Shown here piece after piece: positions 54,569-62,319 of a stretch of 64,000 bases of DNA. Source of the stretch: Actinomycetota bacterium (GTDB taxonomy: Bacteria > Actinomycetota > Acidimicrobiia > Acidimicrobiales > Ilumatobacteraceae). The notes beneath the pieces are model-generated. The model had not been told where the DNA came from. It saw only the letters and a program-made list of their open reading frames with translations, and searched no databases. The stretch is from assembly GCA_009701715.1 (NCBI GenBank), contig WLJO01000008.1:1-64000 (forward strand). Direction: 5' to 3'. Position 1 is the stretch's first letter, and each line of letters opens with the position of its first letter. The position numbers were made by a program, and so were the translations under genes.

Positions 54569-54606
54569 TGCCGACCGGTAGCGCAGACGAGTAGCGCCGT
54601 CGGGTA
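54555..54606. repeat. 26-base tandem repeat at the mgsA stop
   Basis: Two 26-base copies (54555-54580 and 54581-54606) differ at three positions and share GCGCAGACGAGTAG. The first copy holds the final codons and stop of mgsA. A third partial copy begins just after. Confidence 0.65.
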
Positions 54607-54610
54607 GCGC

Positions 54611-55867
54611 CTAGCGGATCTCGGCAGCGCGGGCTCGTGCGGTGGCGAAGAAGATGAACGCCGCGCCAACCACGAAGTAGCCGAGGACGAAGATGGAGAA
54701 CGGCCGCACCGTGCCGTTGAACGCCCCGGTGACCACGCTGCCGAGCAGCGCGCCGCCGGCGAACGTGATGGTGCCGATGATCGACGATGCCGTGCCGGCC
54801 ACGTGCGGCAACGGTGACAGGGCGAGCGTGTTGCTGATCGGCACCACGGCCTGGGCCATCGGGATGGACAGGCACAGCGCCACGGAAAGCAGCCAGAAGT
54901 TCGGGCGTCCGCCGTTCATCTGGCCCACCAGCATGAGCACTGCCATGGTGACCACGCCGATCGCCGCCTCCGTGCGGATGAGACGGAGCGCGCCGAGGCG
55001 GCCCACGAGCCGCGCGTTGGCAAGCGACATCGCGGCGAACAGCACGGCGATGCAGCCGAAGAACAGCGGGAACCACTTGGCGTACCCGTACACGTCCGAC
55101 AGGATCACCTCGGAGCCCGCGAGATACGCGTTCATGATCCCGAAGATGAAGGTCATCGACACGATGAACCCAACCGTCTGGCGGTGGGTGAACACTTCCC
55201 TGCTGGCCGTGCCGACAGCGCTCCACGTGAACGGGCGGCGGCGCTCCAGCGTGAGCGTCTCGGGGAGACGGCGGCACCAGAGCATCAGGCCCCCGGCGAT
55301 GGCCGCGGGCAGCCAGAACACAACCCTCCACGGGAGGATGGCGATGAGCGCGGCGCCGAGCGACGGGGCGAGAATCGGCACGATGAGGAACACGGCCATG
55401 GAGATCGACATCACACGCGCCATCGCGTTGCCGTCGAAGCGGTCCCGCACCATCGCCATGCTGAGCACACGCGGGCCCGACGCGCCGAGGCCCCACACGA
55501 ACCGGGAGATCACGATGAGCGGCCAGGTGGGGGCGAGTGCGCCGATGATCGCCGCAACGGCGTACAGCGCGAGGCCGGCATAGAGCGGACGGCGGCGTCC
55601 GTAGCGGTCCGAGGCGGGCCCGTACAGCCACGGGCCCACGGCGAGGCCGAGGAAGTACGCCGTGATCATCCACGCGACGGCCGAGGAGTCCGACGCCATG
55701 CCGAACTGCTGGCGGATGTTCGGGAACGCGGGCAGCACGAGGTCAATGCCGATGGCCGTGGTGGCCGAGAGCACGCTGACGAGAAGGAGGAACTCCCGGG
55801 GGCCGAGGTCACGCCGGGGGCCCTTCACGGCGGGAATCGTGGGGTCTGCTTGAACCGTGGGCTGCAC
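54611..55867 (-). CDS. Bcr/CflA-type MFS exporter
   Basis: A 418-residue MFS transporter with 12 spans. It has the loop GPASDRYGRRRPLY (about 81-94), the AFPNIRQQFG TM1 region, and GLGASGPRVLSMAMVRD (about 125-141). The Bcr/CflA family exports bicyclomycin- or chloramphenicol-like compounds. GTG 55867 has AGGAC upstream; more upstream codons are open but overlap the divergent promoter area. A Cys-free transporter, with no regulator in the area. Confidence 0.88.
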   Translation of the reverse strand: MQPTVQADPTIPAVKGPRRDLGPREFLLLVSVLSATTAIGIDLVLPAFPNIRQQFGMASDSSAVAWMITAYFLGLAVGPWLYGPASDRYGRRRPLYAGLALYAVAAIIGALAPTWPLIVISRFVWGLGASGPRVLSMAMVRDRFDGNAMARVMSISMAVFLIVPILAPSLGAALIAILPWRVVFWLPAAIAGGLMLWCRRLPETLTLERRRPFTWSAVGTASREVFTHRQTVGFIVSMTFIFGIMNAYLAGSEVILSDVYGYAKWFPLFFGCIAVLFAAMSLANARLVGRLGALRLIRTEAAIGVVTMAVLMLVGQMNGGRPNFWLLSVALCLSIPMAQAVVPISNTLALSPLPHVAGTASSIIGTITFAGGALLGSVVTGAFNGTVRPFSIFVLGYFVVGAAFIFFATARARAAEIR

Positions 55868-56033
55868 GCTGCGTCCTGTCTCGACCCGTCTGCTCGGGCA
55901 TCCGGGGAACCCCCGAGACTCTAGGCGGCGGGGCACGGTCGGCGGGGCACGGTCGGCCGGGCACCCCACAACCCCAGCGCCAGTAGGGGTTTTCACCACA
56001 AACACCGCCACACCCCCTTGTCATCATCACACC

Positions 56034-57197
56034 ATGGACATCACCACCGTTCCTTCGGAATACCTCGAGGCAGAACTTGTTGCGCACGCGGCGTGGGAGG
56101 CCACCGGCATGGCGCGCATGCTCGACGTGCTGGCCGAGTTCGACCGGCGTCGTGTGTGGGAGCACTGGGGTTGTGCCTCACCGCAGCAGTGGTTGGGCTG
56201 GAAGTGCGCGCTCGGGTACGTGGCCGCCTCCGAGCGTCTGCGCGTGGCACGGGTGCTCGGCTCGCTGCCGGCCATCCGTGACGGTCTTTCCCGCGGGAAA
56301 CTCTCGTTCTCCAAGGTTCGAGAGCTCACCCGTGTGGCTACCCCCGAAACCGACGAGTGCCTGGCTGGGATTGCCGAGTGCGCCACCGCTGCGCAGGTGG
56401 CCAAGATGGCCAGCGCGCTCCGCAAGCGCACGCCAAAAGACGTGGTGTGCCAACTCGACTCGCGGGGTCTTCGCTGGGAGACCGACGAGGTCGACGGTTC
56501 GATGGTCATCACGCTGCGGCTTCCCACCGACACGGGTCAGGCCGTGATCGCTGCCGTCAACGCCGCCTCGCAGGTGGAGGCGGGAGTGCCGAGGCGTCAG
56601 GCGATGGCCGATGCGTGCGCACGGCTGATCACCGGCAGCGACGAGGTGCGAGCGCGGCCCGAGGTGATCGTGCACCTCCACGCCGATGCGGCTGCGTTCG
56701 AGGACGGCACGGCAGTCGCCCCCGAGATTGTCGAGTGTCTCGCCTGCGACGGGCCGGTAACCACGGTGGCCGACACCGAGGTGGGGCCGGTTGTCATCAA
56801 GAAGGATCCGCCGCCCACGCGTGCGCAGCGCCGCTGGCTGCGGATGCGTCACCGCACGTGCCAGTTCCCGGGCTGTCACCACGATGGGTCGTTCGACGCA
56901 CATCATGTGGTGCCGCGCCACCTCGGTGGAAAGACCCACCTGCGCAACATGGTGCGCTTCTGCCAGTTCCACCATCGGTTGGTGCACGTGCTTGGGCTGC
57001 GGCTCACCCTCCACCCCGACCGTTCGCTCGACGTCACATTTCCAGCGGGAAATCCGGTGGACCGCACCATCGAGTTCGCACCGTTCGTTGCGCCCGCCCC
57101 GGCAGACCCGAATTTGATCACCGGAACGTGGACCGGCGAGCGGCTGCAGATGGACTACCTGCAGATTGCGGTGAGCAGCGTGAGCAAGGCGGCGTAA
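56034..57197 (+). CDS. DUF222 plus HNH endonuclease-like protein
   Basis: A 387-residue protein with an N-terminal DUF222 region (about 1-250, helical) and a C-terminal HNH domain: CQFPGCHHDG (about 280-289), DAHHVVPRHLGG and NMVRFCQFHHRLVH (about 305-320), with Zn-like Cys pairs and the catalytic His. These proteins occur in many copies in actinobacteria (13E12-repeat-like) and may be mobile; nuclease activity is probable, role unknown. It stands just before the restriction locus. ATG 56034. Confidence 0.87.
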   Translation: MDITTVPSEYLEAELVAHAAWEATGMARMLDVLAEFDRRRVWEHWGCASPQQWLGWKCALGYVAASERLRVARVLGSLPAIRDGLSRGKLSFSKVRELTRVATPETDECLAGIAECATAAQVAKMASALRKRTPKDVVCQLDSRGLRWETDEVDGSMVITLRLPTDTGQAVIAAVNAASQVEAGVPRRQAMADACARLITGSDEVRARPEVIVHLHADAAAFEDGTAVAPEIVECLACDGPVTTVADTEVGPVVIKKDPPPTRAQRRWLRMRHRTCQFPGCHHDGSFDAHHVVPRHLGGKTHLRNMVRFCQFHHRLVHVLGLRLTLHPDRSLDVTFPAGNPVDRTIEFAPFVAPAPADPNLITGTWTGERLQMDYLQIAVSSVSKAA

Positions 57198-57460
57198 CTG
57201 ATTGTGACAGCACGCGGTCGGCGCCGGCAGCTCTACGACATCCACAGGCCGAACGGCATCACGATGGCCGGGCGGCGCGGGCGATTCTCGTCATTGCCGA
57301 CACTGGAATGACCGGCCGAGAAGAACGACCTTGGCGAAACACTCCGGCATTAAAGACAACGTCCCTTCGAAACTTCCCGGAAAGAAGCCACATCGCCATT
57401 CCCAATTATGTCCGGGGTCTACGATGCGCTCGTGGGGACTACGAGCGTTGAGGACGGCCA

Positions 57461-58123
57461 GTGACCTCGATGAACCAACCGACACCTACCGGAGGGTCGG
57501 TTGACCCCCTCATCAAGTCCAAGAAGCGCGTTGCGGACCACGGCGAGGTGTTCACGCCCGACTGGCTCGTGGACGACATGCTCGATCTGGTCAAGGACGA
57601 ATCCGAACGGATTGACTCACGGTTTTTGGAGCCCGCTTGTGGCTCGGGCAACTTCCTAGTACCGGTGCTCCAACGGAAGTTGGCAACGGTGGAGGCCAAG
57701 TTCGCGAAGAGCGAGTTCGAGCGTCGCCACCACGCCCTCCTAGCGCTCATGTGTATCTACGGGATTGAGCTACTCCCCGACAATGTTGCCGAGTGCAGAC
57801 AGATCCTGCTCAACGTCATGTCCGCGTATCTCGGGAGTGGCGTCGACCCGGAGTGGCAGGCGGCCGCGCAGGTGGTTGTCGAGGCAAATATCGTTCACGG
57901 CGACGCCCTCAAATTGACAACCGCTGAAGGCAGGCACATCGTGTTCGCAGAGTGGGCCTACCTCGGAAAGGGAAAGTTCCAACGGCGGGACTTCCGATAC
58001 GACACCTTGACCCAACTGTCCTCGTTCGGAGAAGACAGCCTCTTCGGTGATATCGGCAAGCACGAGATCTTTACCCCGACCCGCACGTACCCGCCGATGA
58101 CTGCAGCGGAGATCGCGCAATGA
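57461..58123 (+). CDS. N6-adenine methylase-like protein with SAM motif but no NPPY
   Basis: A 220-residue protein of the N6-adenine methylase fold. It has VADHGEVFTPDWLVDDMLD (about 24-42), motif I FLEPACGSGNFLV (about 55-67), motif II IYGIELLPDNVAECR (about 99-113) and motif III HGDAL (about 146-150), but ends without a motif IV NPPY. A normal methylase has NPPY shortly after motif III. The overlapping next gene has NPPY but a weak motif I. GTG 57461 with GAGGA upstream. So it could be a SAM-binding subunit of a split enzyme. Confidence 0.82.
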   Translation: MTSMNQPTPTGGSVDPLIKSKKRVADHGEVFTPDWLVDDMLDLVKDESERIDSRFLEPACGSGNFLVPVLQRKLATVEAKFAKSEFERRHHALLALMCIYGIELLPDNVAECRQILLNVMSAYLGSGVDPEWQAAAQVVVEANIVHGDALKLTTAEGRHIVFAEWAYLGKGKFQRRDFRYDTLTQLSSFGEDSLFGDIGKHEIFTPTRTYPPMTAAEIAQ

Positions 58124-59700
58124 CCCAGGCTGGCTTCTCTCTCAAGGGCCGAAACCCAGACGTACTTACCTGCATCGCCAACCTATCAAACGACGAAGTG
58201 TTCACGCCGCCGGAGTTCGCCAACCAGATGCTCGACGAGCTTGGTCAAGCATGGGCGCGGGGCAACGACGGTGCGAACATCTGGGCGGACAAGACCGTTC
58301 GATTCCTCGACCCGTTCACGAAGTCGGGAGTATTCCTCCGCGAGATCACGAAGCGGCTCGTCGAAGGGCTTGCAGACGAGATCCCGGACCTGGATGCCCG
58401 AGTGGATCACATCCTCACGAAGCAGGTCTACGGCATCGCGATCACTGAACTCACCAGCCTGCTTGCGCGCCGAAGCCTGTACTGCTCGAAGTGGGCGAAC
58501 GGCACGCATTCGATAGCTGCGTCGTTCGACAACCCGGCGGGAAACATCTGGTTCGAGCGCATCGAGCACACGTGGCAGGACGGACGATGCACGTTCTGTG
58601 GGGCCGGTCGGGCAGCGCTGGACCGGGGCGAGGAACGAGAGACCCACGCGTACGCGTTCATTCATACTGAGGACATCAATGCTCGCGTCGCCGAGCTGTT
58701 CGGAGACACCATGCGGTTCGACGTCATCATCGGCAACCCGCCGTATCAGCTCCAGTCCGACGGCGGAACTCGCGACATCCCGATCTACCAGCACTTCGTG
58801 GAGCAGGCGAAACGGCTTGGACCGCGATACCTCGCGATGGTCATTCCTTCCCGTTGGATGGCGGGCGGGTTGGGACTCTCGGACTTCCGCCAGGCGATGC
58901 TGAGCGACAGGCGGATCAGCGCGCTTGTCGATTACCCAAACGCGGCCGAGATCTTCCCGTCCGTCGGTATCAACGGCGGAGCTTGCTACTTCCTCTGGGA
59001 CGAAGGGCATAACAGTTCGTGCGCCGTCGTCACCATCCGGGCGGGCGAGATCACCGGGCCCACGCTTCGCGCGCTCGATGAATATGACGTTCTGGTGCGG
59101 GACGCGCGCGCTCTGGGCATCCTGCGAAAGGTTCTCGCATACGACGAAGAGTCGGTCAACAGCATCCTCGCTCGCGACAAGGAGTTCGGCTGGACCTCCA
59201 ACTTCGATGGCTTTCACGCTGTCGAGAGTCCTGGCGATGTACCGATCTTCTACATACGGAACATGACCCGGCAGACCGGCTACATCGCCCGCTCTGAGGT
59301 CACAAAGAGCAGTCATCTTGTTGACACCTGGAAATTGCTCGTACCTGCGGTCGGCTCCGGCCGCGAGCGCGAGCGGAGCGGCGTAGACCTAGTGCTGGGG
59401 CCCCCGCTGATCGCGCCTTCGCCTTCCGTGTGTACTCAATCGTTTCTTTTCTTCCACGTCGCGTCGCGTTCGGAGGCAGAAAGCCTCAGGACCTACTACT
59501 CGACGCGGTTCTTCCGGTTCCTAGTATCGCTGCGAAAAATCACCCAGCACGCCACCCACTCGACGTATCGCTGGGTGCCAAAGCAGCAGTGGGATCGCGT
59601 CTGGTCCGACAACGCCTTGTACGCCAAGTACGGATTGAACGACGACGAGGTCGTCTATATCGAGTCGGTGATCCGGCCGATGGAGGTTCGTGATGAGTAG
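58120..59700 (+). CDS. Eco57I-like N6-adenine methylase with NPPY, unusual motif I
   Basis: A 526-residue Eco57I-type DNA methylase. VFTPPEFANQMLDEL (about 27-41), a motif I-like DPFTKSGVFLRE (about 64-75; usual DP-x-x-G-x-G altered), YGIAITEL (about 104-111), a Cys cluster CTFCGAG (158-164) and FDVIIGNPPYQ (about 200-210) are followed by a long target-recognition-like C-terminus. NPPY is intact, so adenine methylation is plausible. The start overlaps the previous gene by four bases. Base composition is visibly less GC-rich than the neighbouring genes. Confidence 0.85.
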   Translation: MTQAGFSLKGRNPDVLTCIANLSNDEVFTPPEFANQMLDELGQAWARGNDGANIWADKTVRFLDPFTKSGVFLREITKRLVEGLADEIPDLDARVDHILTKQVYGIAITELTSLLARRSLYCSKWANGTHSIAASFDNPAGNIWFERIEHTWQDGRCTFCGAGRAALDRGEERETHAYAFIHTEDINARVAELFGDTMRFDVIIGNPPYQLQSDGGTRDIPIYQHFVEQAKRLGPRYLAMVIPSRWMAGGLGLSDFRQAMLSDRRISALVDYPNAAEIFPSVGINGGACYFLWDEGHNSSCAVVTIRAGEITGPTLRALDEYDVLVRDARALGILRKVLAYDEESVNSILARDKEFGWTSNFDGFHAVESPGDVPIFYIRNMTRQTGYIARSEVTKSSHLVDTWKLLVPAVGSGRERERSGVDLVLGPPLIAPSPSVCTQSFLFFHVASRSEAESLRTYYSTRFFRFLVSLRKITQHATHSTYRWVPKQQWDRVWSDNALYAKYGLNDDEVVYIESVIRPMEVRDE

Positions 59701-62239
59701 ACAGATCGAGGATCTCCTTCCGGAGCGCCCCGAGGCCCGTCTGCAGATCTACGCCTGGTCCACGCCAGACATCCCGAAGTATGCAGGGTGCTTGAAGGTC
59801 GGGCAGACGACCCAGGACGTGAACGCGCGCATCAAACAGTCACATGGCCAAGCCAAGTTCAAGTACAAACTCGAAGTCCATGAGCCTGCCGACCGTCCGG
59901 ATGGCTCCTACTTCCGGGACAGCGCTGTCCGCGATCGCCTCAAGGCGAAGGGTTTGGAGAATGTCGAGCTTGAGTGGATGCGCTGCACGGCTGACGATGT
60001 GCGCACCGCCATCCACGAGCTGCGTACCGGCAAGAACGCCGCTGGAAACCATCATGAGACGTTTCAGATGCGCGCCGAGCAGGCCGACGCCGTAGCAAAG
60101 ACCGCTGCCTACTACGAGTCGATCTGGGCCGAGGACAAGGACGCAGTCCCGCGCTTCCTGTGGAACGCCAAGATGCGGTTCGGCAAGACCTTCGCCGCCT
60201 ACCAGTTGGCCAAGCGGTTGGGGGCGAAGCGTGTCCTCGTCGTCACGTTCAAGCCCGCAGTTGAGGACGCATGGGAAACCGACCTCAACTCTCACGTGGA
60301 CTTTGAGGGTTGGCAATACCTCTCGAAGTCGAGCGGCGGAGACCCCATGAAGGCCAACAAGAAGCGGCCGCTGGTGTACTTCGGCTCCTTCCAGGATCTG
60401 CTCGGCAAGAAGGACGGGCGCATCAAGGCGAAGAACGAGTGGTTGCACTGGGTCAACTGGGATTTGGTGATCTTCGACGAGTACCACTTCGGCGCGTGGC
60501 GGGACAACGCGAAGGAACTCTTCGAAGGCGAAGAGGCCGAAGTCGCCAAGAAGGAACTCGAGGGTGAGTACGCAAACGTGCTTGATGATTTCAGGGAGAG
60601 CCTTGATGCGCTGTCAGGGGCGGAGTCCGACTTCCTGCCCATCAGCACCCGGGCATACCTTTACCTCTCTGGGACACCGTTCAAGGCGCTCGCCACCGGC
60701 GAGTTCATTGAGGAACAGATCTTCAACTGGACGTACACCGACGAACAGCGCGCCAAGCAGGAGTTCACCGAAGAGCACCCGGACGCGTGGAACCCTTACG
60801 CGGCGCTTCCCGAGATGCGTTTGCTCACGTACCAGATGCCCGATGAGCTCATCGCGATCGCGAACCAGGGTGAGTTCGACGAGTTCGACCTGAATGCGTT
60901 CTTCGAGGCGACCGGCCGGGGGAAGTCGGCCGAGTTCAAGCACAAGGGTGATGTACAGAAGTGGCTGGACATTATCCGGGGTGCCCACCTGCCCAGCCAG
61001 ATCGATGCCCTGAAGGTTGGCAGCCGGCCGCCGTTCCCCTACTCGGACGTGCGAGTGCTCCCGTACCTGCAGCACTCGTTCTGGTTCCTACCCAACGTTG
61101 CGGCCTGCCATGCAATGGCGAACCTGCTTCGGGAGAAGCAGAACGTCTACTGGCACGGCTACACGGTGCTCAGCGTGGCTGGCACCGATGCAGGACTCGG
61201 ACTTGCTGCACTGCCTCCGGTGCGGGTCGCGATTGGCTCGGGCTTCGAGTCGAAGACGATCACGCTCTCGTGCGGCAAGCTGACGACTGGCGTGACCGTT
61301 CCGCAGTGGTCGGCAATCCTCATGCTCCGGAACCTGAACTCCCCCGAGACCTACTTCCAAGCGGCGTTCCGAGTGCAGTCCCCGTGGTCGATCAAGAACC
61401 CAAACGGCGACAACCCTCACGAGGAGGCGGTGCTGAAACCCGCGTGCTTCGTGTTCGACTTCGCCCCCACTCGTGCGCTCCGCCAGATCGCCGAGTACGG
61501 CGCTGGCCTCTCCCCCGAGACCCAGAACCCCGAGCACGCTGTCGAGGAACTCGTGAAGTTCCTCCCGGTCCTTGCCTACGACGGGTCGAACATGACCCAG
61601 GTCGACGCCGGGGGCATCCTCGACATTGCCATGGCAGGCACCTCCGCGACGCTGCTTGCCCGCAAGTGGGAATCCGCCATCCTCGTCAATGTCGACAACG
61701 ACACCCTCAAGCGAATCATGACGAGCGAGGCGGCAATGAACGCCATCATGAACATCGAAGGGTTCCGCGCTCTCGGCAGCGCGATCTTCGAGACCGTGGT
61801 GAACAAGAGCGAGGCCGTCAAGGACACGAAGAAGACGAAGGGCGAGGCTCTCACGCCCAAGGAGAAGAAGGAACTCTCCGACGAGGAGCGGGAGTACAAG
61901 TCGAAGCGCAAGCAGATCCAGGAGAAGCTGATCAAGTTCGCCACCCGGATCCCGGCCTTCATGTACCTCACCGACTATCGGGAGAACACGCTCCAGGACG
62001 TCATCACCAAACTGGAGCCGGACCTCTTCAAGGCCGTTACCGGGCTGTCGGTGGCCGACTTCAATCTGCTGGTGTCACTTGGGGTCTTCAATCCAACCCA
62101 CATGAACCAAGCCGTGTTTGCGTTCCGGCGGTACGAGGACGCTTCGCTCCGTTACACGGGTGTCGAGTCCCACAAGGGACTTCGGCGCTACGGCCTCTAC
62201 GACACCGTCATTGCCGTCGAGGACGGGTTGGTTCCGTAG
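59693..62239 (+). CDS. GIY-YIG-like (T5orf172) nuclease plus SF2 helicase fusion
   Basis: An 848-residue protein. Residues about 17-90 resemble a GIY-YIG/T5orf172 nuclease (IYAWSTP, GCLKVGQTTQDVNARIKQ with Arg47; a later Asp in YFRDSAVRDRL where a Glu is usual). Next comes an SF2 helicase: Walker A-like MRFGKT (161-166), VIFDEYH (about 259-265), a LSGTP motif near 328 and AAFRVQSPW-like motif VI near 560. The end is charged and helical. ATG 59693 follows GGAGG and the gene overlaps the methylase by 8 bases. It is the candidate restriction subunit of the system. Confidence 0.83.
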   Translation: MSRQIEDLLPERPEARLQIYAWSTPDIPKYAGCLKVGQTTQDVNARIKQSHGQAKFKYKLEVHEPADRPDGSYFRDSAVRDRLKAKGLENVELEWMRCTADDVRTAIHELRTGKNAAGNHHETFQMRAEQADAVAKTAAYYESIWAEDKDAVPRFLWNAKMRFGKTFAAYQLAKRLGAKRVLVVTFKPAVEDAWETDLNSHVDFEGWQYLSKSSGGDPMKANKKRPLVYFGSFQDLLGKKDGRIKAKNEWLHWVNWDLVIFDEYHFGAWRDNAKELFEGEEAEVAKKELEGEYANVLDDFRESLDALSGAESDFLPISTRAYLYLSGTPFKALATGEFIEEQIFNWTYTDEQRAKQEFTEEHPDAWNPYAALPEMRLLTYQMPDELIAIANQGEFDEFDLNAFFEATGRGKSAEFKHKGDVQKWLDIIRGAHLPSQIDALKVGSRPPFPYSDVRVLPYLQHSFWFLPNVAACHAMANLLREKQNVYWHGYTVLSVAGTDAGLGLAALPPVRVAIGSGFESKTITLSCGKLTTGVTVPQWSAILMLRNLNSPETYFQAAFRVQSPWSIKNPNGDNPHEEAVLKPACFVFDFAPTRALRQIAEYGAGLSPETQNPEHAVEELVKFLPVLAYDGSNMTQVDAGGILDIAMAGTSATLLARKWESAILVNVDNDTLKRIMTSEAAMNAIMNIEGFRALGSAIFETVVNKSEAVKDTKKTKGEALTPKEKKELSDEEREYKSKRKQIQEKLIKFATRIPAFMYLTDYRENTLQDVITKLEPDLFKAVTGLSVADFNLLVSLGVFNPTHMNQAVFAFRRYEDASLRYTGVESHKGLRRYGLYDTVIAVEDGLVP

Positions 62240-62244
62240 GCGAC

Positions 62245-62266
62245 AGCGGAAGGGGGCCGCTTTCTT
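62245..62266 (+). terminator. Hairpin with TTTCTT after the helicase gene
   Basis: AGCGG-AAGGGGG-CCGCT is followed by TTTCTT, about five bases after the helicase stop. The stem is only five base pairs, so it is a weak intrinsic terminator. It separates the convergent DUF262 gene. Confidence 0.5.
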
Positions 62267-62319
62267 GCTGTCACCTCGGGATGTTGATCAGTACTCCTGG
62301 CCGGCCGTGACGGGGGCCG

